DNA of 64,000 bases from Rhodobacter sp. SY28-1 (GCF_005222785.1 NZ_STGH01000001.1:868001-932000); one strand, 5' to 3'. Positions 40,819 to 51,494 are shown, counted from the first letter of the stretch. Program-made: numbers and translations. The notes: generated by a model not told the origin, from the letters alone.

Positions 40819-41607
40819 TCAGCCCGCTGCCGTCACCGCGCGCCCGGTCAGCACCTTGACCAGGTTCGCCCGATAGGCGGCGGACCCGTGCAGGTCGGTG
40901 TTCATGCCGCCTGCGTCCACCGTCAGCCCCGAGATCGCCGAGGCCGAGAAGTTCGCCGACAGCGCGGCCTCCGCCTCTTTCCAGCGGAAGACGCCGTCGT
41001 TACCTGCGCCGGTAACCCCCACCCGGACCCCGTTCGCGAACTTCGCGACGAAGACCCCGGTCAAGGCAAAGCGGCTGGCGGGCTGGTTGAACTTCACATA
41101 GGCCGCCTTCTGCGGGATCGGGAAGACGACCTCGGTGATGAACTCGCCTTCCTCCAGTGCCGTGGTGAACAGGCCCTGGAAATAGTCATCCGCCGCGATC
41201 TTGCGCTTGTTGGTCACCACCGTCGCGCCTGAAGCCAGCACGGCAGAAGGATAGCACGCTGCCGGATCGTTGTTGGCAATCGACCCGCCGATGGTGCCAC
41301 GCGACCGCACCGCCGGGTCGCCGATGCCGCCGGCCAAAGCCGCCAGCGCCGGGTAATGCGCGACGGCTTCCTTGGCGACAACGGCATGGGGCGTGGCCGC
41401 GCCGACATGTAGCCCGCCGTCTCCCATGCAGACGCCCTGCATCTCCTTGATGCCGGTCAGGCTGACCAATACTCCCGGAGCGGCAAGCCGCTGTTTCATC
41501 GTCGGGATCAGGGTCTGCCCGCCCGACAGGGCCTGAGCGCCATCAGCCCCCAAAGCCTTGGCCGCATCGGCAATCGTCGAGGGCTTTGCGAAATCGAAGT
41601 TGTGCAT
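40819..41607 (-). CDS. coxM: Carbon-monoxide-dehydrogenase-type medium (FAD) subunit
   Basis: 262 residues. FAD-binding motifs of the xanthine oxidase family: LSGGQTLIPTMKQRL (about residues 29-43) and RGTIGGSIANNDPAACYP. The subunit passes electrons from the iron-sulfur subunit to the respiratory chain. Last gene of the G-S-L-M operon, 10 bp after coxL, and followed by a terminator. Confidence 0.9.
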   Translation of the reverse strand: MHNFDFAKPSTIADAAKALGADGAQALSGGQTLIPTMKQRLAAPGVLVSLTGIKEMQGVCMGDGGLHVGAATPHAVVAKEAVAHYPALAALAGGIGDPAVRSRGTIGGSIANNDPAACYPSAVLASGATVVTNKRKIAADDYFQGLFTTALEEGEFITEVVFPIPQKAAYVKFNQPASRFALTGVFVAKFANGVRVGVTGAGNDGVFRWKEAEAALSANFSASAISGLTVDAGGMNTDLHGSAAYRANLVKVLTGRAVTAAG

Positions 41608-41617
41608 GATGTCCCCC

Positions 41618-43996
41618 TTAACCGTTGATTGCCGACCAGACCCGCGACGGCGAGACCGGCATGTCGATATGCGTGACGTGTGTGTGCCCCCCGCGCTGCA
41701 ACGCGTCGATCACCGCGTTGACCACTGCCGGAGGGGACCCGATGGCCCCTGCCTCGCCACAGCCCTTCACCCCAAGCGGGTTGTGCGTGCAGGGCGTCTG
41801 GCAGCTGTAGTCGACGTTGTAGAACGGCACGTCCTCGGCCCGCGGCATCGGGTAGTCCATGTAGGACCCCGTCAGAAGCTGGCCGGTCTCGTCATAGGCG
41901 GTGAACTCGCACAGCGCCTGACCGATCCCCTGGCCCACGCCGCCATGCACCTGCCCTTCGACGATCAGCGGGTTCATCACGTTGCCGAAGTCGTCCGCGC
42001 AGTGGAAGGCCACCACGTCGACCTTGCCGGTGCCTTCGTCCACCTCGACCTCGCAGATATAGGCACCTGCGGGATAGGTGAAGTTGGCCGGGTCGTAGAA
42101 GGCCGTCTCCTCCAGTCCCGGTTCCAGGGTTTCCAGCGGATAGTTGTGGGGGACATAGGCCGAGAAGGCGATCTCGCCGAAGGTCTTGGCCTTGTCGGTC
42201 CCCGCCACCTGGAACTTGCCGTCCTCGAAGGTGATGTCACCTTCGCTGGCCTCAAGCATGTGGGCGGCGATCTTCTTGCCCTTGGCGATGATCTTGTCCA
42301 CCGCCTTGGCCATCGCCGTGCCGCAGACCGCAAGCGAGCGTGACCCATAGGACCCCATCCCGAACGGGATCTTCGAGGTATCGCCGTGCACGATCTCGAT
42401 CGAAGACTCCGGGATGCCCAGCTTTTCCGCCACGATCTGCGGGAACACCGTCTCGTGCCCCTGGCCGTGGCTGTGCGCGCCGACCATGACCGAGATGTTC
42501 CCGGTCGCGTTCACCCGCACTGTCGCTGCGTCATAAAGCCCGACGCGCGACCCCAAGATGCCCACCAGATGCGACGGAGCGATCCCGCAGGCCTCGATCC
42601 AGGTTGACAGCCCCATGCCACGCAGCTTGCCGCGCGCCTTGGATTCCGCCGCCCGCTTGGCAAAGCCCGAGACGTCGGCCATCGCCATCGCCTTGTCCAG
42701 CGTGGCCTGATAGTTGCCAGTGTCATACACAAGCCCGACCGGAGTCGTGTAGGGGAACTGGTCCGGCGTCAGCAGGTTCTTCCGCCGCACCTCGAACGGA
42801 TCAAGGTTCAGCTCGCGGCACATCTTGTCGATGACCCGCTCCAGGCTGAACGTCGCCTCGGGGCGACCCGCGCCGCGATAGGCATCGACCGGCGCCGTGT
42901 TGGTGAAAACGGTTTTCACGTTCACATAGACATGCGGCACCTTGTAGGGCCCGGCCATCAGCGTTCCGTGCAGGAAGGTCGGCGTCGCGGTCGAGAAGTT
43001 CGACAAATACGCGCCCACGTTCGCCAGCGTCTCGGTCCGGATAGCGAGGATCTGCCCGTCCTTGGTGCAGCCAAGCTCGATCTTCGTCACATGGTCACGG
43101 CCATGGGCGTCGGTCAGGAAGGACTCGCTGCGCTCTGCCGTCCAGCGCACCGGGCGGCCCAGCTTCTTCGCAGCAGCCAGCACCAGCGCCTCTTCGCCGT
43201 AGTGGTAGATCTTCGAGCCGAACCCGCCGCCCACGTCCGGGGCAACCACTGTCAGCTTGTTCTCCGGGATGCCCAGCACGAAGGCCGCCACCAGAAGCCG
43301 CGTCAGGTGCGGGTTCTGGCTGGTTGTCGTCAGCTTGTAGTCGCCCGTCCCCGGGTTGTACTCGCCGATGGACGCCCGCGGCTCCATCGCGTTCGGGACC
43401 AGCCGGTTGTTCACCAGCTCCAGCGTCACCTTGTGCGGCGCGGCCTGCATCGCCGCATCGACGGCGGCGCGGTTGTCCTCGATCCAGCCCCAGTCAAAGC
43501 AGAGATTGTCCGGGATCTCGTCATGCACGCGGTTCGACGCATCGGCCACGGCGGCCTTCATGTCGATGATCGCGGGCAGTTCCTCGATGACCGAATCCTC
43601 GGCCAGCTGTTCCGCGGCATCGCGTGCCTGCGCATAGGTCTCGGCAATGACCGCCGCATAAGCGTCGCCCACATGGCGCACCTTGCCATGCGCCAGAACG
43701 GGGCGCTTCGGCTCGCGCATTGGCGTGCCGTCGCGGCTGTTGATCAGCCAGCCCGCCGGGTTGCCGCCGACATCCTTGAAATCTTCGCCGGTGAAGATCG
43801 CCAGCACGCCCGGCATCCCAGCCGCCTTTGCGGTGTTGATCGACTTTATCCGCCCATGTGCGACAGTCGAGCGGACGAAGACCGCAAAGGTCTGTCCATG
43901 CAACGCCATGTCGTCGGTGTAGACCCCGCGTCCCGTCAGGAAGCGGATATCTTCGCGGCGCTTGGTGGACGCGCCAATCCCATGATCCTTCGGCAT
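41618..43996 (-). CDS. coxL: Form II CO dehydrogenase / aldehyde-oxidase-type large molybdenum subunit
   Basis: 792 residues. The active-site loop reads AYRGAGRPEA, the form II signature; form I CO dehydrogenases have AYxCSFR with the copper-binding cysteine. The molybdopterin cytosine dinucleotide-binding parts (VGGGFGSKIYHYGEEALVLA, VGAHSHGQGHETVF) and the catalytic Glu in GVKGCGEAGAIGSPPAV are intact. Many form II enzymes have little or no CO activity and the real substrate is often unknown. It lies between coxS and coxM. Confidence 0.9.
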   Translation of the reverse strand: MPKDHGIGASTKRREDIRFLTGRGVYTDDMALHGQTFAVFVRSTVAHGRIKSINTAKAAGMPGVLAIFTGEDFKDVGGNPAGWLINSRDGTPMREPKRPVLAHGKVRHVGDAYAAVIAETYAQARDAAEQLAEDSVIEELPAIIDMKAAVADASNRVHDEIPDNLCFDWGWIEDNRAAVDAAMQAAPHKVTLELVNNRLVPNAMEPRASIGEYNPGTGDYKLTTTSQNPHLTRLLVAAFVLGIPENKLTVVAPDVGGGFGSKIYHYGEEALVLAAAKKLGRPVRWTAERSESFLTDAHGRDHVTKIELGCTKDGQILAIRTETLANVGAYLSNFSTATPTFLHGTLMAGPYKVPHVYVNVKTVFTNTAPVDAYRGAGRPEATFSLERVIDKMCRELNLDPFEVRRKNLLTPDQFPYTTPVGLVYDTGNYQATLDKAMAMADVSGFAKRAAESKARGKLRGMGLSTWIEACGIAPSHLVGILGSRVGLYDAATVRVNATGNISVMVGAHSHGQGHETVFPQIVAEKLGIPESSIEIVHGDTSKIPFGMGSYGSRSLAVCGTAMAKAVDKIIAKGKKIAAHMLEASEGDITFEDGKFQVAGTDKAKTFGEIAFSAYVPHNYPLETLEPGLEETAFYDPANFTYPAGAYICEVEVDEGTGKVDVVAFHCADDFGNVMNPLIVEGQVHGGVGQGIGQALCEFTAYDETGQLLTGSYMDYPMPRAEDVPFYNVDYSCQTPCTHNPLGVKGCGEAGAIGSPPAVVNAVIDALQRGGHTHVTHIDMPVSPSRVWSAING

Positions 43997-44006
43997 CTTT
44001 CCCCCC

Positions 44007-44492
<486 letters not shown>

Positions 44493-44549
44493 TCTTTTCC
44501 TCCCTGGGTCGTCCTAGGTATTCGCGTCTGTTGGTCGCGGGCCGCCGGT

Positions 44550-45071
44550 TCAGCCGAGCAGGCGTTTGAACCAACCCTTCTTCTTTTCCCCCGAATCGGC
44601 AACAGCTTCTTCGGTCACAACTTCGTCTTCCGGCTCCTCCACCGCAGCCTGAAAGCGGGTGAAGAACTCGTCCGCCAGCTTCTTGGCGAAACTGTCGATG
44701 ATCCGGCTGCCCAACTGGGCGATCTTGCCGCCGACATTGGCCTCGGCCTCGTAGGTCAGCCGCGTGCCGCCCCCCATCGGCTCGAAGCTGACGTTGGCGC
44801 CGCCCTTGGCAAAGCCTGCCACACCACCCTTGCCCTCACCGGAAATCTTCAGCGACCGGCCCTCGACGATGTCGGACAGTTGCACGAGGCCCGTGAACGT
44901 GGCCGACACGGGGCCGACCTTCTGTTTGACCACGGCCTCATAGCCCTCGGCCACCGACCCTGTCAGACTTTCACAACCGGGAATGCATTCCTTCAGCACC
45001 TCGGGGTTCAGGATCGCGTCCCAGACCGTTTTCGGGTCCGCCTTGATCTCGCGGATATCGCTCAGCAGCAT
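44550..45071 (-). CDS. coxG: CoxG / SRPBCC family protein
   Basis: 173 residues. A START/SRPBCC fold with ADPKTVWDAILNPEVLKECI, VKQKVGPVSATFTG and LTYEAEANVGGKIAQLGSR, followed by a charged tail (EEPEDEVVTEEAV) ending in KKKGWFKRLLG. CoxG helps attach CO dehydrogenase to the membrane in Oligotropha. The amphipathic C-terminal end fits that. It lies 57 bp before coxS. Confidence 0.88.
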   Translation of the reverse strand: MLLSDIREIKADPKTVWDAILNPEVLKECIPGCESLTGSVAEGYEAVVKQKVGPVSATFTGLVQLSDIVEGRSLKISGEGKGGVAGFAKGGANVSFEPMGGGTRLTYEAEANVGGKIAQLGSRIIDSFAKKLADEFFTRFQAAVEEPEDEVVTEEAVADSGEKKKGWFKRLLG

Positions 45072-45131
45072 GGAAAACTCCCCCTCTTGGACCGGAAGAC
45101 TAGGGGGCCAAGGGGCAGGGCGCTATGCTGC

Positions 45132-47336
45132 CTAAGTCGTAGTGTCCTGCAACTGACCGACCGCCGCCTCCAGCGCGCGCGGGTCGATCGGTTTGTAGAG
45201 GATCTCGATCCCCGCCAGCGCCGCCAGTTCCTGCACGTCCCGCCTCCGGTCGGCGGTGATAAGACGCGCAGGCACCCGGCCATGTCCGGCGCGAAGCCGG
45301 GACAGAAGCTCGATCCCGGTCATCCCTTCGCCCAGCTGGTGATCGACGATAAAGATGTCGGGCAGGATGCCGATCTCCTCGATCAAGGCCAAGGCCTCCT
45401 CGCCCGAGGCCGCCTCCAGCACCGACATCCCCCACTTTTCCAACAAAAGCCCCAGCGCGCGGCGCAATTCGGCGTCGTTTTCCACCAGAAACGCAATCTT
45501 GTCCGCCGCGACCGGCCCGCGCTTCCGGTCCGGAACTTCTACCCGGTGGCTTGCGTCGGAGCCTTCGGACAGCGGCACCTGCACCATGAAGCAGGTCCCC
45601 CGCCCGACCTCCGACGTCAGTCCCAAAGGATGCCCCAACAGCGCGCAGGCCCGTTCCACGATGGCCAGGCCCAGCCCCATCCCTTCGCTTGCCGAGGCGC
45701 GGGCGTTCAGGCGGTGGAACTCCTTGAAGATATCGTTCTGAGCGTCTTCCGGTATGCCCGGCCCGGTATCCCAGACCTCAAGCCGCACGACTGCCCCGTG
45801 GCGCCGCGCACCGACCAGCACCCGGCCTTGCGACGTATAGCGGATCGCGTTGCCGATCAGGTTCTGCAGGATGCGCCGCAAGTAAGCCGGGTCGCTCTCC
45901 ACCGTTACCGAACAGGGCACGACCACCAGCCGCAACCCCTTCGCCGCCGCCATCGGCGCGAATTCTTCGGCCAGCGTCCGCAGCAGGCGCTCCAGGCTTA
46001 CTGCCCCGACGCTGACCGCCGCCTTCCCCGATTCCAGCTTGGAGATATCGAGCAGAGCATCCAAGAGCCCCTCGACCGACAGAAGCGCATTCTGCGCCTT
46101 CTCCAGCGCGACCTGCGCACCCGGCTCCAGCCCCTCGCCACCGATGGAACTGATGAAAAGCTTCGCCGCCGACAAGGGTTGCAACAGGTCGTGGCTTGCC
46201 GCCGCCACGAACCGCGACCGGCTGGCGTTGGCGCGCTCGGCATGGGCCAGTGCATCCTCCAGCTCCAGCGTCCGCTCCATGACGCGCGCCTCCAGCGTCT
46301 CGTTCGCACGGCTCAGCGCCTGCAAGGCGGCCCGCTCTGCGGTCACATCGGTGAAACTGAGAACGAACCCCCCGTCCGGCATCCCCTGCGCGAAGACGTC
46401 GAGGATCAGCTCCTCGCCCCGCCGCACCGCAAACTCCAGCGGGGGGCGGGCCGCCGACGCCACCCAACCCATCAGCGCCCCTTGCGTCATCCCGGCATCA
46501 AACTGCATCTCGGCCCGCAGCCGTCCGAACAGCGCCTCGAAGGACGCCCCGATCCGCAGCCGTCCCAGCGGCAACGACAACAGCGATCCCAGCCGCTGAT
46601 TCCAGCCCACCAGCCGCGCCTCCGCGTCGAAGATGCCGACGCCTTGGTTGATGTGGTCCAGCGTCGCCCGGATCATCCGCGCCTGGTCGTCCAGCAATTT
46701 CCCGCGCTCGTGCCGTTCGGCCAGGATGATGTCGGTCACGTCGGTCTGCAGGATCACCGTGCCGCCATCGGCCGTCCGGTGTTCGCTGACCTGCACCCAG
46801 TGGTCGCCCGCCATCCGCACGTTGAAGATGACGTGCCGATCCTTGTGCCGCCGCATCCGGCCCTGCGCCCAATCGGCTGCGGTCTCTCCCTCCAGCGCCA
46901 GATGTGGCGAGCGGCTGACCATCGCCACATAGTCCGGGAAGGCGAGCCCCGGCTGCAACTGCGCATGAACGTCCGGCATGTGCATGGCAAAGCGGCTGTT
47001 GCACATCACCAGCCGGTCCTCGCGGTTGAACAGCGCAAAGCCCTCCTGCACCGTCTCGATCGCGCTGGACAGGTTCTGCCGCGCCGTCTCGGCCTCGCGC
47101 ATCGCCTCGGCCAGCCGGGCGTTCGAATCGTTCAGAAGGTCCAACGCCCGGCCCAGATCCTGCGTCCGCTCGCGCACCTGGTCCTCCAAGAGCGCCGCCC
47201 GCTGGAACTGGGCATAGGCCGCACCGCTGTCGTCCGTCGCCTGTTCCACCCGCCGCATCAGCGCCTCGGCGATGGTGAGCAACTTCTCGGCCCGGCGTTC
47301 CGCACTGTCCGCCGGATTGATCAGCGTCTCGATCAT
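45132..47336 (-). CDS. Hybrid PAS sensor histidine kinase with receiver domain, NahK-like
   Basis: 734 residues, no membrane segments. N-terminal coiled coil (EDQVRERTQDLGRALDLLND), about three PAS-like regions (for example ETVQEGFALFNREDRLVMCN and IRATLDHINQGVGIFDAEAR), a HisKA with RFVAAASHDLLQPLSAAKLF, HATPase with NLIGNAIRYTSQ and DTGPGIPEDAQ, and a C-terminal receiver (PDIFIVDHQLGEGMTG). The arrangement and the FIST gene before it match the NahK/ErcS' kinases of Pseudomonas. Start ATG 47336 overlaps the FIST stop. Only 60 bp separate it from coxG downstream. Confidence 0.9.
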   Translation of the reverse strand: MIETLINPADSAERRAEKLLTIAEALMRRVEQATDDSGAAYAQFQRAALLEDQVRERTQDLGRALDLLNDSNARLAEAMREAETARQNLSSAIETVQEGFALFNREDRLVMCNSRFAMHMPDVHAQLQPGLAFPDYVAMVSRSPHLALEGETAADWAQGRMRRHKDRHVIFNVRMAGDHWVQVSEHRTADGGTVILQTDVTDIILAERHERGKLLDDQARMIRATLDHINQGVGIFDAEARLVGWNQRLGSLLSLPLGRLRIGASFEALFGRLRAEMQFDAGMTQGALMGWVASAARPPLEFAVRRGEELILDVFAQGMPDGGFVLSFTDVTAERAALQALSRANETLEARVMERTLELEDALAHAERANASRSRFVAAASHDLLQPLSAAKLFISSIGGEGLEPGAQVALEKAQNALLSVEGLLDALLDISKLESGKAAVSVGAVSLERLLRTLAEEFAPMAAAKGLRLVVVPCSVTVESDPAYLRRILQNLIGNAIRYTSQGRVLVGARRHGAVVRLEVWDTGPGIPEDAQNDIFKEFHRLNARASASEGMGLGLAIVERACALLGHPLGLTSEVGRGTCFMVQVPLSEGSDASHRVEVPDRKRGPVAADKIAFLVENDAELRRALGLLLEKWGMSVLEAASGEEALALIEEIGILPDIFIVDHQLGEGMTGIELLSRLRAGHGRVPARLITADRRRDVQELAALAGIEILYKPIDPRALEAAVGQLQDTTT

Positions 47337-48496
47337 GCCGGGCCCTTCGGCGGGTAGATCGCCACCCCGGTCATCGTCTGGTTGACGTGCATCGAGTTCA
47401 ATTGCTCGCCATAGGTCGAAAACCCGACGACACCATGCCGCTTCAAAAGCGCCGACACCGCCCCGAACTTCTGGTTCTCCATCGCCTCCATCCGCCGCAG
47501 GATGCAGTCGCAGGCCAGGATCGCTGCCGGTTCTCCACCTTCGGACAATCCGGTCAGGACCCGATCCAGATGCACAGCCATGTCCTGCGGCTCGGCCAGG
47601 GTCAGCACCAACCCCTCGTCGATGGCCGAAAAGAACACTAGGTCGCCATTGTCGGCCATTCGCTGGATTGCCCGAACATGGTGGCTGCCACCGATCCGCA
47701 CCACCACCGGGTGGGCGGCGAAGGTGAAGGTGGTCAGCTGCGCCGGGTCCTTGCCCAGAAGCCGCGCATATTCCTGTGCCGCCGGTTCCGCGTTGATCTG
47801 ATGCACCACCCGCCGCGCCGGGTCCGCCCCGGTCACCACCATCCGCCGATCCGTCGGGGTCAGATGGTTCAGGCTGAAGACGCGCACCTTGCAGGCCGTC
47901 CGCACCAGCATCAGCACCGCCCAACCCTGCCGGAACTGCCCGTCCTGCAGCACGAAGGTCTGCGAAAACCGCGTCCCGTCCCCGGCCGAGCCGCCAAACA
48001 ACGGCACCGGCCCCAGTCCCGGCCCCAGGGCCCCCGTCAGCTCATCCTCGCGGATCGACAGCCCGTCCACCATCACGAAGGCGAACTCGTCCTCCCAGCC
48101 GGGATGCAGCCGCGCCAGCCCCGCCCGCGCCCGGATTAGCCGCCCGATCAGTTCCTGCCCGTCCAGCGTGCCAAGGTCGATCCCCAGGCAGTCCACCGCA
48201 AAACTCGACCGGGGCAGGGCGACTGCGACGATCTCGCCCTCCGAATACCCTTCCGGCGAGATTTCGCCCGCCGTCGTGCAGCCGATCACCGTGACACCGG
48301 GAAAGGCAGTCGGCAGTCCCGCCTCCAGCGCCGTCCGGTCAGCCTCGGGCGAGACGAACAGGATCACCGCTGCAAATGGCCCCGGCCCAAGGTCGCGGGC
48401 AAGCTTTGCCAAGGCCTCCGGGTCCCGCGCCCCGGCATGGGCGCGCGGCATCACCGAAGCGGCTTCGGCGGGGGCCAAGCTCTCGGGCGCGATCAT
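47333..48496 (-). CDS. FIST domain sensor protein, NosP-like
   Basis: 387 residues with FIST_N (VTVIGCTTAGEISPEGYSEG, about residues 68-87) and FIST_C (LACDCILRRMEAMENQ and GVVGFSTYGEQLNSMHVNQT). In Pseudomonas and Vibrio the FIST protein NosP binds heme and senses nitric oxide, and regulates the kinase encoded next to it. The translational overlap with the hybrid kinase gene supports the same pairing here. Whether this one binds heme cannot be told from sequence. Confidence 0.88.
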   Translation of the reverse strand: MIAPESLAPAEAASVMPRAHAGARDPEALAKLARDLGPGPFAAVILFVSPEADRTALEAGLPTAFPGVTVIGCTTAGEISPEGYSEGEIVAVALPRSSFAVDCLGIDLGTLDGQELIGRLIRARAGLARLHPGWEDEFAFVMVDGLSIREDELTGALGPGLGPVPLFGGSAGDGTRFSQTFVLQDGQFRQGWAVLMLVRTACKVRVFSLNHLTPTDRRMVVTGADPARRVVHQINAEPAAQEYARLLGKDPAQLTTFTFAAHPVVVRIGGSHHVRAIQRMADNGDLVFFSAIDEGLVLTLAEPQDMAVHLDRVLTGLSEGGEPAAILACDCILRRMEAMENQKFGAVSALLKRHGVVGFSTYGEQLNSMHVNQTMTGVAIYPPKGPA

Positions 48497-48563
48497 CTGG
48501 TCCTTCTCCCGGGGCCGATGCTACGGCGCGGTCTTCGATCAGGGCAAGGGATTTGGGGCGCGC

Positions 48564-49259
48564 TCAGCCGTCCTCGGGCATGAGGCTGGAAAAGTTCGTC
48601 TCCCGCGCGATCAGCACTGCCTGGGTCCGGCTCTGCACCCCAAGCTTGCGCATGATCGCGGTGACATGGGCCTTCACCGTGGTCTCGGCAATCGACAATT
48701 CATAGGCGATCTGCTTGTTCAGAAGCCCCTCGCAGATCAGTTGCAGGATCTTTGCCTGCTGCCGGGTCAGCAGCGCCAGCCGACTGATGGCTTCTTCCTT
48801 CGCTGTGCCCTTGGTCTTGCCCTCCGGCACCGGCTCATACCCTTCGGGCAGGAACCGCTTGCCCTCGCGCAGCGCGTCAAAGGCCGCCCGGAACACCTCG
48901 CGCCGGGAATGTTTCGGCACGAACCCCGCCGCCCCCGCTGCAAGGCAGGCCCCGATCACCCGGTTGTCCGCCAGCGAGGACACCACCAGCACCGGCACTT
49001 CTCCCGCCGCCTGCCGCAACCGGATCAGCCCGTCGATCCCGTTCACATCCGGCAGGTTCAGGTCCAGCACGATGGCATCCGGCGCCGGGCTCAGGTCTAC
49101 CCGGTGAATCGCCGTCTCCAGCCGGTCCGCCGTCTCGATCTGGTCGATCCCCGCTACCGACTTCAGGGTCATCGACAGGGCATCGCAGAACAGTGGGTGG
49201 TCATCCACGATCAGCGCCGAGTGCATCGGGCGGAGGTCTGTAGCGGGAACCATGGTCAT
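48564..49259 (-). CDS. NarL/LuxR-family response regulator
   Basis: 231 residues. Receiver with phospho-acceptor Asp66 (DAIVLDLNLPDVNG) and a C-terminal LuxR-type helix-turn-helix (LLNKQIAYELSIAETTVKAH). Probable partner of the hybrid kinase, analogous to ErbR/AgmR in Pseudomonas, which controls alcohol oxidation. Two ATGs (49259 and 49253) are possible; GAAGG precedes both. It would be the first gene of a long minus-strand run of RR, FIST, kinase, coxG, coxS, coxL, coxM. Confidence 0.92.
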   Translation of the reverse strand: MTMVPATDLRPMHSALIVDDHPLFCDALSMTLKSVAGIDQIETADRLETAIHRVDLSPAPDAIVLDLNLPDVNGIDGLIRLRQAAGEVPVLVVSSLADNRVIGACLAAGAAGFVPKHSRREVFRAAFDALREGKRFLPEGYEPVPEGKTKGTAKEEAISRLALLTRQQAKILQLICEGLLNKQIAYELSIAETTVKAHVTAIMRKLGVQSRTQAVLIARETNFSSLMPEDG

Positions 49260-49483
49260 CTGCCTTCAAAACCCACGTCCAAGTCTAGCGCGCCCAGCCC
49301 CCGGCCGATACAGGCCAAAAGTCCTATGATCCGGATGCGCGCGGCCGCAGCCCCAAAGCCTGAGAGTTTGACTTGCGTCAGACCCGGACCACCCTATGGT
49401 CGCAGGGAACTGCGGTTTCGCGGGAACCGGACGGCTCCGTCGCAGCAGGCGCGCGGGGTCCACAAACGGCGGAACGGCACGGG

Positions 49484-50266
49484 ATGAACAGACCAGAAGC
49501 GACGACGGACATCCGGCTGCGGCAAGCCTTGCTGACCTTGGTCCTCTGGTTGTTCGCAACGCTCGGGATCGGCTTGCTGCTGCGTCAGGACCGCTTGTCC
49601 TCGATTTCCGAACTGATTGCGCTCATGTCCCAGGGCGTCGCCTGGAACCTGCTGCTCTCCCTCGCGGTGCTGGCCGTCGCCACCCGGGTTTTTGGCTGGA
49701 CCGACCTGGGCTTTCGCCCGCCGCCCCTCTGGCTTGCCCTGCGCCTCTTGTGGTTTCCCGCGCTGATGCAGTTGCCGATCTTCGCACTCGCCTTTGCCAT
49801 CGGCCTGCCTCCCCTGTCCGCGATTGGATTTCTGGCACTGAACGCCATCCTGGTCGCGCTGTCCGAAGAATGGATGTTCCGGGGCATCCTCTTTCGCGCC
49901 ATGGCCGCCCGCCGCCGGGTCTGGCCTGCCCTGCTGCTCACATCGGTCATCTTCGGGTCGATTCACGTCCTGAACGGCTTCACCTATGCAAGCCTGTCAC
50001 AGTCCTCGGTGCAGGCTGTCGCCGCTACGATGACCGGGCTTCTTCTCGGGGCGCTCCTGATCCGAAGCGGTTCGATCTGGCCATCCATCGTCCTGCACAC
50101 GTTCTGGAACCTTGGCTTGATCCTCGTCTCGTTCGAGGCGGCCAGTCATTCGCAGCCGGCGCCGCCGACGACCCCACAGACAGTCCTCGTCGGCATGGCC
50201 ATCGTGATGCCGAACCTCTTTTACGCGCTGTTCCTCTTGCGGAAGACCCGGCAAACCCCCGCGTGA
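49484..50266 (+). CDS. CPBP family intramembrane glutamic endopeptidase
   Basis: 260 residues with about 7 to 8 transmembrane helices. CPBP motifs are Glu128-Glu129 with Arg133 (ALSEEWMFRGILFR), His161 (FGSIHVLNG) and His205/Asn209 (VLHTFWNLG). Homologues process prenylated proteins or act in bacteriocin immunity; this one has no such neighbour. Start at ATG 49484; the upstream in-frame region is Pro/Arg-rich and carries no membrane segment. Confidence 0.88.
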   Translation: MNRPEATTDIRLRQALLTLVLWLFATLGIGLLLRQDRLSSISELIALMSQGVAWNLLLSLAVLAVATRVFGWTDLGFRPPPLWLALRLLWFPALMQLPIFALAFAIGLPPLSAIGFLALNAILVALSEEWMFRGILFRAMAARRRVWPALLLTSVIFGSIHVLNGFTYASLSQSSVQAVAATMTGLLLGALLIRSGSIWPSIVLHTFWNLGLILVSFEAASHSQPAPPTTPQTVLVGMAIVMPNLFYALFLLRKTRQTPA

Positions 50267-50600
50267 TCGCCCCGCCAAGGGGTCGAAAGCGCCTCGGGAA
50301 GGGTATTGCCAAAAGGTAAACGGCCACAAGCAAGCCTATGACTCGTAATGGTTTTCCGGAAATGTTCACCGTGGACACCTGCCCAGGATCCGCCGCCGCC
50401 GGGCACCCTCCAGCCCCGACCCGCACGGGACATGCAAGACAGGCTGCCGCCCGTCCAGAAGGCGCGATCTGATTCAGGTCCGATCATCTGGGATGAAAAT
50501 CACCCGGGCTCACGGAAGAAGCCTTGCTTCAGTCCCTTTCGCTGCCCATGTGCGGGCTGTAGGCTTCGGCCTGTCCAGCAAGCGGTTCGGGGGTTTCAGG
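50267..50600. other. Intergenic region, little structure
   Basis: 334 bp between two plus-strand genes. A TTTTCCGGAAA near-palindrome lies at about 50353-50363. No terminator with a U-tract and no clear promoter were seen. In-frame open sequence runs from 50493 into the next gene but lacks a signal peptide and is treated as non-coding. Confidence 0.35.
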
Positions 50601-51494
50601 ATGGTCGATCGGCGCGATGTTCTTGGTGGACTTGCCTGCCTGCCGCTGGTGGGCGCGGCGAAATCCGTGCTGGCCAACACCGGCCAGGAGCGCCCCTTCA
50701 ACCTGCGCGTCGTCATGTCGGGGCACAGCCTGACCGATCCGCTCCCGCATCCCCTGTCGATCCTGGTGCAGGCGGCGGGCGGGGCGGCGTCGCGCGGCAT
50801 GGTGATCGAACGCTCCACCATCCCCGGCAGCACGGCGAAGCTGCGCTGGGTTCATGACCTTGACCTGCCCGTCGACGCCCGCCGCGACATCGCGGGCTTC
50901 GATGTTCTGGTGCTGACCGAACGCGTGCCCGTCCGCTCGGCCATCGGCTGGGAAGAGGCGGTCGAGTACACGCAGCAATGGTTCGACCATGCCTGGACCA
51001 AGGGGAACGGCGGCAAGGGGGCAGAGACAATCTACTACGCCTCCTGGGTCGACATCCGCAGCGGGCCGGGGAATGACGATGGCTACGACCTGCCGGATGA
51101 GCGGGTGATTCCGTTGCGGGAACGGCTGGATCTGGAAATGGGATCCTGGCAGGACGTGGCCGACCAGGTGAACGCCGCTCGCCCGGCGGGCAGCCCCCCG
51201 ATGCGAGTGATCCCGGGGCCGAAGATCATCGCTGCGGTGCTGGATGCGATCGCGGCCGGGACTGCGCCGGGCCTGACATCTATCCAGGACCTGTTCGAGG
51301 ACACGATCCACCCCAACGCCAAGGGTGCCTTCCTAATCGCGCTGGCGCATTTCGGGGTGATCTACGGCCGGGATCCCCGGACGCTTCCCAACCTGCGCGG
51401 CGAGCTGGGCTGGCCGACGGCCGAGCAGGCCGACTGGATGAAGGCGCTGGTCTGGGACGTGCTGCGGGCCTATCCTGACAGCGGTTTCGCCTAG
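50601..51494 (+). CDS. Exported SGNH-hydrolase-like protein
   Basis: 297 residues. The N-terminus [20 protein letters not shown] has a twin arginine and hydrophobic core, so export by Tat or Sec. [16 protein letters not shown] near the N-terminus holds a GxSL nucleophile-like motif and [19 protein letters not shown] near the C-terminus holds the DxxH of the SGNH fold. An acyl or acetyl esterase activity on an envelope or extracellular ester is likely, substrate unknown. The gene is convergent with gshB, overlapping by 4 bp. Confidence 0.7.
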   Translation: MVDRRDVLGGLACLPLVGAAKSVLANTGQERPFNLRVVMSGHSLTDPLPHPLSILVQAAGGAASRGMVIERSTIPGSTAKLRWVHDLDLPVDARRDIAGFDVLVLTERVPVRSAIGWEEAVEYTQQWFDHAWTKGNGGKGAETIYYASWVDIRSGPGNDDGYDLPDERVIPLRERLDLEMGSWQDVADQVNAARPAGSPPMRVIPGPKIIAAVLDAIAAGTAPGLTSIQDLFEDTIHPNAKGAFLIALAHFGVIYGRDPRTLPNLRGELGWPTAEQADWMKALVWDVLRAYPDSGFA

